A stretch of DNA of 64,000 nucleotides, taken from NCBI RefSeq assembly GCF_943846705.1, contig NZ_OX044366.1, forward strand, positions 3,472,001-3,536,000, given 5' to 3'. Positions within the stretch are counted from its first letter, which is position 1. Every line of letters starts with the position of its first letter. This document shows positions 53,555 to 64,000 of the stretch, piece by piece. The position numbers and the translations under genes are program-made. The notes beneath the pieces are model-generated. The model saw only the letters and a list, made by a program, of their open reading frames with translations, made no database searches and had not been told where the DNA came from. The stretch is from an uncultured Pseudomonas sp. (GTDB lineage: Bacteria > Pseudomonadota > Gammaproteobacteria > Pseudomonadales > Pseudomonadaceae).

Positions 53555-54925
53555 ATGGGTCTGGAACAAATTCTGGTTATCGCCATGTTCGCCAGCTTCA
53601 TGGGGCTGCTGCTGTGCGGCTTTCCTGTGGCGTGGTCGCTGGCGGGTATCGGCCTGGTCTTTGCCGTCACCGGGCATGTGCTGGTGGAGTATTTCGACGC
53701 TGACCTGTGGTTCACCTGGAGCGGCACCATCGGCGTACTTGATGCGCGCATCTACGGCATCGTCGCCAACGAACTGATGGTGGCGCTGCCGCTGTTTATC
53801 TTCATGGGCATTATGCTCGACCGCTCCGGCATCGCCGAACGCCTGATGCACAGCCTGGTGCGGGTACTGGGGCCGCTGCGTGGCGGCTACGCGATCACCG
53901 TGGTCATCGTCGGCGTGTTGCTGGCCGCCTCCACCGGCATTGTCGGTGCCTCGGTGGTATTGCTCGGCATGCTCTCGCTGGGCCCAATGCTGCAAGCCAA
54001 CTACAACAAGAGCCTGGCGGTGGGCACCGCCTGTTCGGTGGGCACCCTCGGCATCCTGATTCCGCCGAGCATCATGCTGGTGCTGATGGCGGACCGTCTC
54101 GGCACCCCAGAGGCCTCGGTTGGCAAGCTGTTCATGGGCGCGCTGATTCCCGGCATGATGCTCGCTTTGCTCTACATCCTGTATATCGTCATCGTGTCTT
54201 GGCTGAAAAAGGACTTCGCCCCGGCGCCGAAAGACCGCCAGCCACTCGACGCTCGCGCCCTGCTCGACGTTTTTTGGGCCGTGGTACCGCCACTGGCGCT
54301 GATTCTCGCGGTGCTGGGTTCGATCTTCTTCGGCATCGCCACCACCACGGAAGCTTCGGCAGTAGGGGCCGCCGGTGCCCTGTTGATGACCGCGCTCAGC
54401 CGTCGACTGAACCTGAGCATGCTCAAGGAGGCGTTGTACCAGACCAGCCGCACCACCGCCTTTATCTTCGGCATTTTCATCGGTGCCACGGTGTTCGCCG
54501 CCGTGCTGCGCGGCCTTGGCGGCGACGACGTGGTGCGCGACGCACTGACCGGCCTGCCGTTTGGCCAGACCGGTGTATTGCTCACCGTGCTGTTCATCAC
54601 CTTCCTGCTGGGGTTCTTCCTCGATTGGGTGGAGATCACCCTGATTATCCTGCCGCTGGTAGCGCCGGTGTTGTTTTCCATGGGGGTGGATCCACTGTGG
54701 TTCGCCATCCTCTTCGCCATTTGCCTGCAGACCTCGTTTCTCACCCCTCCGGTGGGCTTCGCGCTGTTTTACATCAAGGGCGTCTGCCCGCCGGAGATCA
54801 CCACCCGCGACATTTACCTGGGCGTAGCCCCCTTCATCGCCCTGCAGCTGCTCGGCCTGGCCCTGGTGTTCTATTTCCAGGAGCTGGCCACCTGGCTGCC
54901 CAACGAGGTGTATGGCGGCCCGTAA
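53555..54925 (+). CDS. dctM: TRAP transporter large membrane subunit
   Basis: 456 residues with about twelve hydrophobic segments. DctM marks are the N-terminal LLLCGFPVAWSLAGIGLVF, PLFIFMGIMLDRSGIAERLM, LLAASTGIVGASVVLLGML, the substrate/sodium-site GTLGILIPPSIMLVL, and DWVEITLIILPLVAPVL. It moves the substrate with sodium. I chose the ATG at 53555, with GAGG eight bases upstream; an upstream in-frame ATG lies inside dctQ. It ends the TRAP operon, and a GC-rich hairpin follows. Confidence 0.94.
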   Translation: MGLEQILVIAMFASFMGLLLCGFPVAWSLAGIGLVFAVTGHVLVEYFDADLWFTWSGTIGVLDARIYGIVANELMVALPLFIFMGIMLDRSGIAERLMHSLVRVLGPLRGGYAITVVIVGVLLAASTGIVGASVVLLGMLSLGPMLQANYNKSLAVGTACSVGTLGILIPPSIMLVLMADRLGTPEASVGKLFMGALIPGMMLALLYILYIVIVSWLKKDFAPAPKDRQPLDARALLDVFWAVVPPLALILAVLGSIFFGIATTTEASAVGAAGALLMTALSRRLNLSMLKEALYQTSRTTAFIFGIFIGATVFAAVLRGLGGDDVVRDALTGLPFGQTGVLLTVLFITFLLGFFLDWVEITLIILPLVAPVLFSMGVDPLWFAILFAICLQTSFLTPPVGFALFYIKGVCPPEITTRDIYLGVAPFIALQLLGLALVFYFQELATWLPNEVYGGP

Positions 54926-54936
54926 ACTTTCCCTCC

Positions 54937-54964
54937 CCCCGAGCCGCCCAATGGGCCCTCGGGG
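54937..54964 (+). terminator. hairpin after the TRAP operon
   Basis: CCCCGAG (54937-54943) pairs with CTCGGGG (54958-54964), with an inner CCC/GGG stem. There is no T tract, so termination may be partial and could let some transcription into the regulator gene. Confidence 0.5.
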
Positions 54965-55032
54965 AACACCTTGCCTCAGCCGCGTAGCGGCTCCCATAAT
55001 CCCTCGCACCCCCTTATGGAGCCCCAGCAGCC

Positions 55033-56511
<1,479 letters not shown>

Positions 56512-56518
56512 GCGGCTC

Positions 56519-56537
56519 GTCCAGAAAACTGGACGAG
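56519..56537 (+). promoter_or_regulatory. enhancer-type palindrome (UAS 2a) upstream of the porin promoter
   Basis: GTCCAGAAAACTGGACGAG holds the perfect palindrome GTCCAG-AAAA-CTGGAC, starting 8 bases after the regulator stop and 169 bases before the -24 box. It matches UAS 1 at 51513 in 17 of 18 bases. Confidence 0.65.
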
Positions 56538-56568
56538 CCTTCTTCTAAGAAACGCCCAGATAAACATG

Positions 56569-56583
56569 CCCAGATAATTGGAC
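56569..56583 (+). promoter_or_regulatory. second, weaker enhancer-type site (UAS 2b)
   Basis: CCCAGATAATTGGAC matches TCCAGAAAACTGGAC at 12 of 15 positions and lies 50 bases downstream of UAS 2a, about five helical turns. Paired sites on one face of the DNA are usual for enhancer-binding proteins. Confidence 0.45.
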
Positions 56584-56705
56584 ATAAAGACACTCCCGCA
56601 CCCCCCTCCCGTCCCGCTGGCACAGCTCCTGCTGACGACCGCAAAACCTTATAGCGCCTGACCCGCAGCTTTCACGCCGGCTTTCCTACAGTCGTCTGGC
56701 CGGTT

Positions 56706-56721
56706 TGGCACGCCTTTCGCT
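56706..56721 (+). promoter_or_regulatory. sigma-54 promoter upstream of the leader ORF and oprD
   Basis: TGGCACG-cctt-TCGCT is nearly a perfect -24/-12 element (GG at 56707-56708, GC at 56719-56720). Transcription should start near 56732. The first gene after it is the small ORF at 56818. Confidence 0.85.
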
Positions 56722-56784
56722 GTAGTAACTCAAGCACCCATTGAGCGGCCTGCCCATACGTAAAGTCAGCGCACGCAGGACGCT

Positions 56785-56798
56785 AACAAAAACAACAA
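56785..56798 (+). promoter_or_regulatory. possible Hfq/Crc A-rich site in the porin leader
   Basis: AACAAAAACAACAA contains two overlapping AANAANAA matches, seven bases before the AAGGA ribosome binding site of the small ORF. Hfq/Crc could repress translation here. Confidence 0.4.
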
Positions 56799-56817
56799 AA
56801 AAATAAGGAACACCCCC

Positions 56818-57003
56818 ATGAGTAGCCTCGGTACTCCGTCGTCCTTCGCCGAATTTAGCGTGCTCGCCTACCGCGCCCTCACCCCATTTTGCCTTGCCCC
56901 GCAACTAGCACTGCTATCTGCCGGCAACACCGCCCCGCTGCTGGCGCTCATCAACCCAGAGCCCTGGACGGCCATACGCGGCTGTTACGCGCCAAGGACC
57001 TGA
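56818..57003 (+). CDS. 61-residue leader ORF downstream of the sigma-54 promoter
   Basis: It starts MSSLGTPSSFAEFSVLAYRALTPF and ends IRGCYAPRT. It has a good ribosome binding site (AAGGA) and is the first frame on the transcript from the 56706 promoter. I recognise no family. It lacks a signal peptide but has a moderately hydrophobic middle (FCLAPQLALLSAG). A terminator-like hairpin lies 40 bases after its stop and oprD begins 160 bases later. It could be a leader peptide, a relic of a lost gene or a new small protein. Confidence 0.45.
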   Translation: MSSLGTPSSFAEFSVLAYRALTPFCLAPQLALLSAGNTAPLLALINPEPWTAIRGCYAPRT

Positions 57004-57041
57004 GTTTAGGCGAGCCCTGCTAAGCCTTGAGAGAGCACGCG

Positions 57042-57067
57042 AGCCCACCTATTGGGCTGCACTTTTT
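57042..57067 (+). terminator. terminator-like hairpin between the leader ORF and oprD
   Basis: A 6-bp stem (AGCCCA / TGGGCT) with a 5-base loop is followed four bases later by TTTTT. The stem is short but GC-rich. It could attenuate transcription into oprD. Confidence 0.45.
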
Positions 57068-57165
57068 CAGGCTTCACCCTGCCTCACGACGCTGCCTGGC
57101 AGGCGTTTCCAGGACGGTCGTGGGCAATAAAGCTGTAACCACAATAACTACAAGAGGAAGCACCC

Positions 57166-58431
57166 ATGCGATACACGCCGACATTCACCCGCCAGTTGCT
57201 CGTCAGCAGCATCGGCCTAGGCCTTTGCGCCCCAACCTTTGCGGCCTTCGTCGACGACAGTACGGCCGCGTTGGATACGCGCAATTTCTATATGAACCGC
57301 GACTTCCGCCAGAGCGGTGCCCCTAAAGCCAAAGCTGAGGAATGGGCGCAGGGATTCATGCTGCGTTTCGAGTCCGGCTATTCCGAGGGGCCAATCGGGG
57401 CCGGTTTCGATGCCATCGGCCTACTCGGGCTAAAGCTCGACTCCAGCCCAGATCGGACCGGCACCGGCATCCTCAAGAGCGACCGCGAAGCGCCCAAGCG
57501 CGCCCAAGATGCATACGGCGAGGCGGGTTTCACGGCCAAATTGCGGGCCTCAAAAAGCACACTCAAGCTCGGCACCCTGCAGCCGGTGTTGCCTGCACTG
57601 ATGCGCAACGACAGCCGCCTGCTGCCGCAGACATTCCGCGGCGCCTGGCTCAACAGTAACGAGGTGGAGGGTCTTAGCCTTGACCTCGGACGAATCGATC
57701 AAGTCAACCAGCGCGACTCCTCGGATAACGAGGATATGAGTGTGTTCAACGGCGGCAAGCGCAACATCGTCCTGGGTAGCGCTAAGACCAGCGACGAGTT
57801 CCTGTTCGGTGGCGGGCGCTACCAGTGGACCCCGCAACTGGCCACCAGCTACTACTACGGTGGTCTTGACGGCCTCTACAAGCAGCACCTGGTTAACCTT
57901 GTGCACCAGTTGCCACTGGGCGAGGGTCAGAGTTTTAAGTCGGATATCCGCTTCGCCCGCTCCAGCGATGATGGCGGCAGTAACGTCGACAACGACGCCT
58001 TCGGCGCGCTGTTCACTTATCGCCATGGTGGCCATGGTGTGACCGCCGGCTATCAGTACCTCAGCGGCGACACCGGCTTCGCCTACATCGCAGGCTCGGA
58101 CAACGCACTGGTCAACCTGATCCAAATTAACGACTTCGGTAACCAGGACGAACGCTCCTGGCAGGCGCGCTACGATTTCGACTTCGCCACCGTGGGGGTA
58201 CCCGGACTCACGTTCATGACGCGCTACCTGTCCGGTGACAACGTCGATCGCGGCGTGGGTATGAGCGAAGGTAAGACTTGGGAGCGCAACACCGATATCG
58301 CCTATGTGGTGCAAAGCGGCCCGCTGAAAAACGTCGGCCTGCGCCTGCGTAACGCCACCACCCGCAGCAACTTTGGTAGCGATCTGGACGAAAACCGCTT
58401 TATCGTCAGCTACAGCCTGCCACTCTGGTAA
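57166..58431 (+). CDS. OprD-family outer membrane porin
   Basis: A 421-residue precursor with a signal peptide (about 1-26, ending TFA). OprD marks are ALDTRNFYMNRDFR at the mature N-terminus, EWAQGFMLRFESGYSEGPIGAGFDAIGLLGLKLDS, LKLGTLQPVLPALMRNDSRLLPQTFRG, and a barrel ending in FIVSYSLPLW. Family members are specific channels for small acids or amino acids. The sigma-54 promoter and shared enhancer point to the same substrate as the TRAP system: the porin would bring it across the outer membrane and the TRAP proteins across the inner. AGAGGA precedes the ATG. Confidence 0.94.
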   Translation: MRYTPTFTRQLLVSSIGLGLCAPTFAAFVDDSTAALDTRNFYMNRDFRQSGAPKAKAEEWAQGFMLRFESGYSEGPIGAGFDAIGLLGLKLDSSPDRTGTGILKSDREAPKRAQDAYGEAGFTAKLRASKSTLKLGTLQPVLPALMRNDSRLLPQTFRGAWLNSNEVEGLSLDLGRIDQVNQRDSSDNEDMSVFNGGKRNIVLGSAKTSDEFLFGGGRYQWTPQLATSYYYGGLDGLYKQHLVNLVHQLPLGEGQSFKSDIRFARSSDDGGSNVDNDAFGALFTYRHGGHGVTAGYQYLSGDTGFAYIAGSDNALVNLIQINDFGNQDERSWQARYDFDFATVGVPGLTFMTRYLSGDNVDRGVGMSEGKTWERNTDIAYVVQSGPLKNVGLRLRNATTRSNFGSDLDENRFIVSYSLPLW

Positions 58432-58470
58432 GCAGCGCCGGCATCCTTCGATGACTCCGTGGTAAACCTT

Positions 58471-58497
58471 GCCGGGCCCTACAGGCTCGGCCTTTTT
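58471..58497 (+). terminator. rho-independent terminator of oprD
   Basis: An 8-bp stem (GCCGGGCC with GGCTCGGC, one G-U pair) and a 5-base loop are followed by CTTTTT. It starts 40 bases after the oprD stop. Confidence 0.85.
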
Positions 58498-58834
58498 AGC
58501 AGATGCCAGGCATGCCGAATGCGCTACCGGCGCAGACAGTCAACGATGTGATTATTGAAACCGTAGAGCGTTGCTGCAATCCGAGTAAGAAGCGCGACAA
58601 TCGGCTGAATGATGTGACGCTGACACCACAGCACCTCAGTACAGCAGGTAGTAAACCGAACAATACTGGGCGTTTCAGGCTGGCCGCCCGAGACAGCTTG
58701 CACACTGAGGATTAGCGCAATCACCAGGCGTCACCAACGCTCAAGTGACCGATAGAACTGCACGTAACACAGTGCATAAGCAGAGGCCCCACACAGCCTG
58801 CTTACACTTAATACATTAATGATGTGGAGACGCT
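58498..58834. other. intergenic region between oprD and bdhA
   Basis: This stretch holds a possible transposase remnant (58539-58652) and, nearer bdhA, an inverted repeat TGCAC-N8-GTGCA (58759-58776) and an AT-rich segment around 58800-58820 that may carry the promoter. I see no -24/-12 element and no copy of the TCCAGAAANCTGGA palindrome, so control differs from the porin and TRAP operons. Confidence 0.5.
58539..58652 (+). pseudogene. possible remnant of an IS3-type transposase C-terminus
   Basis: One frame reads VIIETVERCCNPSKKR, then DNRLNDVTLTPQHL. This resembles the end of IS3-family OrfB proteins (IExFYNxxRRHSxLGxxTPxxF) in spacing and several positions. The usual Tyr-Tyr-Asn is Cys-Cys-Asn, and the frame continues without an IS end. 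No upstream catalytic Asp/Glu region is present, so at most it is a short fossil. Confidence 0.3.
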
Positions 58835-59602
58835 ATGACGCTCAGTGGAAAAACCGCTCTGATAACAGGTTCGACCAGCGGTATCGGCTTAGGTATCGCC
58901 CTGAAGCTGGCTGAGGCCGGCGCTGACTTAGTGCTTAACGGTTTTGGCGACAGCGCCGCCGCCCTCGCCGCAGTGCGCGTCCATGGTGTGCGCGCCGAGC
59001 ATCACCCAGCGGACATGAGCAAACCCGAGGAAATCGAGGCTTTAATACACTTCGCCACCAGCAACTTTGGCGGTGTCGACATCCTCATCAATAACGCCGG
59101 CATCCAGCATGTGGCACCGATTGAAGACTTCCCGGTAGCACGCTGGGACGCAATCATCGCGATCAACCTCAGCGCCGCGTTCCACACCACTCGCCTGGTC
59201 ATGCCAAGCATGCGTGAGCGCAACTGGGGGCGAATCATCAATATCGCCTCAGCCCATGGCCTGGCCGCTTCAGCCGGTAAAAGCGCTTATGTAGCGGCCA
59301 AGCACGGTTTGATTGGTCTGAGCAAAAGCGTGGCGCTAGAAACGGCCACCACCGGCATCACCTGCAATGCCATCTGCCCTGGCTGGGTGTTGACGCCCCT
59401 GGTACAGAAGCAGATTGATGACCGCACCATTGATGGTGACAGCGCCCGTGCCCGCGAGGACTTGCTGAGTGAAAAACAACCATCACTGGACTTCGTCACC
59501 CCCGAGCAGCTCGGCGAGCTGGCCCTGTTCCTCTGCAGCGATGCCGCCATTCAGGTGCGTGGCGCCGCCTGGAATATGGACGGGGGCTGGCTAGCCCGCT
59601 AA
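58835..59602 (+). CDS. bdhA: D-3-hydroxybutyrate dehydrogenase
   Basis: A 255-residue short-chain dehydrogenase. The cofactor loop is TGSTSGIGLG, NNAG is at 86-89, and the catalytic Ser139, Tyr152 and Lys156 are in place (NIASAHG, SAYVAAK). The motif GIQHVAPIEDFP and the His in SAHG are those of 3-hydroxybutyrate dehydrogenases, where Gln and His bind the carboxylate. It oxidises D-3-hydroxybutyrate to acetoacetate with NAD. GGAG lies six bases upstream. It leads an operon with the transporter and synthetase genes that follow. Confidence 0.94.
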   Translation: MTLSGKTALITGSTSGIGLGIALKLAEAGADLVLNGFGDSAAALAAVRVHGVRAEHHPADMSKPEEIEALIHFATSNFGGVDILINNAGIQHVAPIEDFPVARWDAIIAINLSAAFHTTRLVMPSMRERNWGRIINIASAHGLAASAGKSAYVAAKHGLIGLSKSVALETATTGITCNAICPGWVLTPLVQKQIDDRTIDGDSARAREDLLSEKQPSLDFVTPEQLGELALFLCSDAAIQVRGAAWNMDGGWLAR

Positions 59603-59615
59603 ATCTTCACCCCAC

Positions 59616-59626
59616 AACAATAAAAA
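59616..59626 (+). promoter_or_regulatory. possible Hfq/Crc A-rich site before atoE
   Basis: AACAATAAAAA abuts the GGAG ribosome binding site of the transporter gene and contains overlapping AANAANAA matches, as in the TRAP and porin leaders. Confidence 0.4.
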
Positions 59627-59635
59627 GGAGTTCCC

Positions 59636-60982
59636 ATGTTCGCCCGAATCACCCACTGGAATGTGCAACTGGTACAGCGCTACCTGCCCTCACCCTTCGT
59701 TTTCTCTGCCCTGCTCAGCCTGTTCGTGCTGGCGCTGGCGATGTTTAGCACCCAGCAGGGGCTGCCGACCATGGTCAAACACTGGAACGCCGGGTTTTGG
59801 ACCTTGCTGGCGTTCGCCATGCAAATGGCCTTGGTGTTTGTCACCGGCCATGCACTGGCCAGCGCACCGCCTTTGCGCCGCCTGCTTGACCGCCTGGCCT
59901 CGATTCCGCGCAGCCCGACTCAGGCCATTGTGATGATCACCCTGATCAGTCTGCTCGGCTGCTGGATCAACTGGGGTTTTGGCCTGGTAATTGGTGCGGT
60001 GATGGCCCGCGCCCTCGCGCGCCAGGTCAAAGGCGTCGATTACCCACTGCTGGTGGCCTCGGCGTACACCGGCTTTCTGGTTTGGCACGGCGGCCTGTCC
60101 GGCTCGATTCCGCTGGCGCTGGCCGGTGGCGGTGCCGATGTTGCGAGAATCAGTGGCGGTGTTATCACCGACGCCATTGGCATTGAAATGACCCTGTTCA
60201 CCCCACTTAACCTGAGCATCATCGCCTTGCTGCTGATCGGCCTGCCGCTGCTCAACCGCGCCATGCACCCGAGCGCGGCGCACAGCAAAACGGCCGACCC
60301 GGCACTACTCGCAGAGCCGGAAAGCCCACTGCCGGCGCGTGACACCCCCGCGCAACGCCTAGATGACAGCCGCCTGCTCGGCCTGGCACTGGTGGCCATG
60401 GCCGGTGTGTATTTCGCCGGGCATTTTATTGCTAAGGGTTTTGTCCTCGACCTGAATACCGTCATCGGCATTTTTCTGTTCCTCGGTTTGCTGATGCATG
60501 GCTCGCCCGAGCGCTACATGCGCGCCGTGGATATCAGCGTGCGCGGCATCGGCGGCATCGTCCTACTATTCCCCTTCTACGCAGGAATCATGGGCATGAT
60601 GACCGGGGCGAATGCTGACGGCGTATCGCTGGCAGGGCAGATCAGCCAGCTGTTTATTGAGGGTTCGTCCGCAGACAGCTTCCCGCTGCTGGCCTTCCTC
60701 AGTGCCGGCGTGGTCAACGTCTTCGTACCCTCCGGCGGTGGCCAGTGGGCTGTACAAGGGCCGATCATGCTGCCGGCTGGCCAGGCCCTGGGGGTAGCAC
60801 CTGCGGTGACCGCCATGGCGATTGCCTGGGGCGACGCCTGGACCAATATGATCCAACCGTTCTGGGCTTTGCCTTTACTCGGTATCGTCGGCCTCGGCGC
60901 CCGCGACATCATGGGTTACTGCCTGATTGCCCTGGTTTACTCTGGCCTGGTGATTACCGGCTGCTTCTACTTCCTTGCCTGA
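59636..60982 (+). CDS. atoE: short-chain fatty acid / acetoacetate transporter, AtoE family
   Basis: 448 residues with about twelve hydrophobic segments. AtoE marks are WNVQLVQRYLPSPFVFS at the start, GCWINWGFGLVIGAV, ASAYTGFLVWHGGLSGSIPL, and NVFVPSGGGQWAVQGPIMLPAG near the C-terminus. Members carry short-chain fatty acids such as butyrate, and acetoacetate, across the inner membrane. It sits 33 bases after bdhA and 12 before the synthetase gene, which supports a ketone-body operon. Confidence 0.92.
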   Translation: MFARITHWNVQLVQRYLPSPFVFSALLSLFVLALAMFSTQQGLPTMVKHWNAGFWTLLAFAMQMALVFVTGHALASAPPLRRLLDRLASIPRSPTQAIVMITLISLLGCWINWGFGLVIGAVMARALARQVKGVDYPLLVASAYTGFLVWHGGLSGSIPLALAGGGADVARISGGVITDAIGIEMTLFTPLNLSIIALLLIGLPLLNRAMHPSAAHSKTADPALLAEPESPLPARDTPAQRLDDSRLLGLALVAMAGVYFAGHFIAKGFVLDLNTVIGIFLFLGLLMHGSPERYMRAVDISVRGIGGIVLLFPFYAGIMGMMTGANADGVSLAGQISQLFIEGSSADSFPLLAFLSAGVVNVFVPSGGGQWAVQGPIMLPAGQALGVAPAVTAMAIAWGDAWTNMIQPFWALPLLGIVGLGARDIMGYCLIALVYSGLVITGCFYFLA

Positions 60983-60994
60983 TTGGATAAACCG

Positions 60995-62950
<1,956 letters not shown>

Positions 62951-62964
62951 TTTTCCGGACAGCT

Positions 62965-62994
62965 GCGCGCTGAGCGCTGCTGTAGCGCGCTTTT
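62965..62994 (+). terminator. terminator of the ketone-body operon
   Basis: GCGCGCT (62965-62971) pairs with AGCGCGC (62984-62990), directly followed by TTTT. It lies 15 bases after the synthetase stop. Confidence 0.75.
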
Positions 62995-63008
62995 ACCAAC
63001 CGTGAATA

Positions 63009-63038
63009 CGCTGGGCCAGGCAAAAGCCTGACCCAGCG
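63009..63038. terminator. hairpin before the end of the pilus ATPase gene
   Basis: CGCTGGG-c-CAGGC pairs with GCCTG-a-CCCAGCG around an AAAA loop, with one mismatch. It lies 27 bases past the stop of the minus-strand gene and may terminate it, though there is no clear T tract in that direction. Confidence 0.5.
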
Positions 63039-63064
63039 GTTGTTCCAGGCAAGACCGTAGCGGG

Positions 63065-64000
63065 TTAAATCCCATTGCGGCCCGGATCTTCCGGCGGCTG
63101 CTCGACTTCAATATCTTCCAACTTCAACTCAAGCCCCCAGTCACCCGCTGGCGCTGCTGGTGCTGCTGGGCGCGCTGCAGTGGCAGCCGGAGCAGGGGCT
63201 GCGACGACGGCCGGCGCGCTTGGTGTCTCGCGATAGAGCTTGAGCTTGAGGCGGACGTTGTTTGCAGAATCGGCGTTTTTCACCGCTTCCTCTTCATCAA
63301 TCGAACCGTCATTAACCAGATCGATCAGGGCCTGATCGAAGGTCTGCATGCCGAGGTTCTTCGATTTCTCCATGATCTCCTTGATCTCGGCAAACTCGTT
63401 GCGTTTGATCAGGTCACGAATGGTCGGCGTACCCAGCAGCACTTCAACCGCCGCGCGGCGCTTGCCGTCGACCGTCTTCACCAGCCGCTGGGAAACGAAC
63501 GCCTTGAGATTGTTGCCCAAGTCGTTAAGCAGCTGCGGCCGACGGTCTTCGGGAAAGAAGTTGATGATGCGGTCCAACGCCTGGTTGGCGTTGTTGGCGT
63601 GCAACGTGGAAATTGCCAAGTGCCCGGTGTCGGCAAACGCCAGGGCGTGCTCCATGGTCTCGCGGTCACGGATTTCGCCAATCAAAATCACATCAGGCGC
63701 CTGGCGCAGGGTGTTTTTCAGCGCTGCATGAAAGCTGCGGGTATCGACCCCGACTTCACGTTGATTGATGATCGATTTTTTGTGCTTATGCACATACTCC
63801 ACCGGGTCTTCGATGGTGATGATATGGCCACCGCTGTTGCGGTTGCGGTAGTCGATCAAGGCTGCCAGTGAGGTCGATTTACCCGAGCCAGTGCCACCGA
63901 CAAAGAGCACCAGACCGCGCTTCTCCATCACCGTCTTGAGCAGTACTTCCGGCAGTTTGAGGTCTTCAAACTTGGGGATATCCAGCTTGATATTGCGCGC
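63065..64000 (-). CDS. pilU: PilT/PilU-type pilus retraction ATPase (partial, N-terminus outside window)
   Basis: The last 311 residues; the gene runs off the right edge, entering with ARNIKLDIPKFEDLKLPEV. Walker A is GGTGSGKST; the Asp box follows (IEDPVEYVHKHKKS), then Walker B with APDVILIGEIRDRETM and the His box HLAISTLHANNANQALDRI. These are features of pilus retraction ATPases, and LGMQTFDQALIDLV is shared by PilU and PilT2-like proteins. Oddly, after the usual end (KLKLYRE) there is an Ala/Pro-rich tail of about 50 residues ending QPPEDPGRNGI. The gene may be pilU or a further PilT paralogue; the missing half would decide. Confidence 0.85.
   Translation of the reverse strand, partial: ARNIKLDIPKFEDLKLPEVLLKTVMEKRGLVLFVGGTGSGKSTSLAALIDYRNRNSGGHIITIEDPVEYVHKHKKSIINQREVGVDTRSFHAALKNTLRQAPDVILIGEIRDRETMEHALAFADTGHLAISTLHANNANQALDRIINFFPEDRRPQLLNDLGNNLKAFVSQRLVKTVDGKRRAAVEVLLGTPTIRDLIKRNEFAEIKEIMEKSKNLGMQTFDQALIDLVNDGSIDEEEAVKNADSANNVRLKLKLYRETPSAPAVVAAPAPAATAARPAAPAAPAGDWGLELKLEDIEVEQPPEDPGRNGI

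Noticed and set aside
53429..55009. A 526-codon minus-strand open frame
   Set aside because: It lies opposite dctQ/dctM, is extremely rich in His, Gln, Arg and Gly, and matches no family; a shadow of transmembrane codons.
57112..57125. GG-N10-GC just upstream of oprD as a second sigma-54 promoter
   Set aside because: Only the two dinucleotides match; the flanking bases do not fit the consensus, and a far better element exists at 56706.

Overview
The window is GC-rich chromosomal DNA from a Pseudomonas species. The signs are a liuRABCDE leucine operon, a MuxABC-OpmB tandem RND pump, a family I.1 lipase with its foldase, OprD and FadL porins, a twitching-motility ATPase with PilT/PilU features, sigma-54 promoters and Pseudomonas-type intergenic repeats. 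The block from the RND pump through tpx, the alanine symporter, tamA/tamB and xthA resembles, from memory, the PA2525-PA2545 neighbourhood of P. aeruginosa. No rRNA, tRNA, CRISPR, prophage or complete insertion sequence was seen.

Layout. 1-3.2 kb: a 3-mercaptopyruvate-type sulfurtransferase, a lysozyme-like hypothetical and a FadL-family porin. 3.2-7.7 kb: a LuxR-type response regulator converging on (and overlapping) a hybrid histidine kinase, which lies directly downstream of lipA-lif; with the FadL porin this looks like a lipid-use and sensing neighbourhood. 8.1-15.6 kb: a tightly packed three-gene operon with REC-GGDEF-EAL, a 1628-residue CHASE-PAS-HK-REC-REC-Hpt phosphorelay kinase and REC-GGDEF. 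15.8-19.1 kb: katG (with an OxyR-type site), two doubtful small genes and dsbB. 19.4-20.4 kb: an orphan TRAP binding protein. 20.5-29.4 kb: muxABC-opmB. 29.6-41.6 kb: tpx, AgcS symporter, tamA-tamB, a GNAT acetyltransferase, xthA, a PstS-OmpA fusion behind a Pho-box-like promoter, and a TerC membrane protein. 41.7-44.0 kb: an acyl-CoA dehydrogenase divergent from a LysR regulator.

44.2-51.5 kb is the leucine/isovalerate operon (MerR-type LiuR, isovaleryl-CoA dehydrogenase, methylcrotonyl-CoA carboxylase subunits, methylglutaconyl-CoA hydratase, HMG-CoA lyase). It carries intergenic repeats and a small coupled ORF that echoes the liuC C-terminus. 51.5-58.5 kb is a sigma-54 module: a TRAP transporter (P-Q-M), a PAS-AAA-Fis enhancer-binding protein and an OprD porin. 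Both transporter transcripts have clear -24/-12 promoters preceded by the same palindrome (TCCAGAAANCTGGACGAG). 58.8-62.95 kb is a ketone-body operon: 3-hydroxybutyrate dehydrogenase, short-chain fatty-acid/acetoacetate transporter and acetoacetyl-CoA synthetase. HMG-CoA lyase releases acetoacetate, and the last operon oxidises 3-hydroxybutyrate to acetoacetate and activates it, so the right third reads as one leucine/ketone-body catabolic island with dedicated uptake. The window ends inside a pilus-retraction ATPase gene on the minus strand.

The most interesting signals are the shared enhancer/sigma-54 architecture around the TRAP-EBP-OprD cluster, a leader ORF plus terminator-like hairpin between the promoter and oprD, the liuC-tail mini-ORF, the Pho-box-like promoter of the PstS-OmpA fusion, the OxyR-spaced site before katG, and the kinase/regulator pair tied to the lipase genes.
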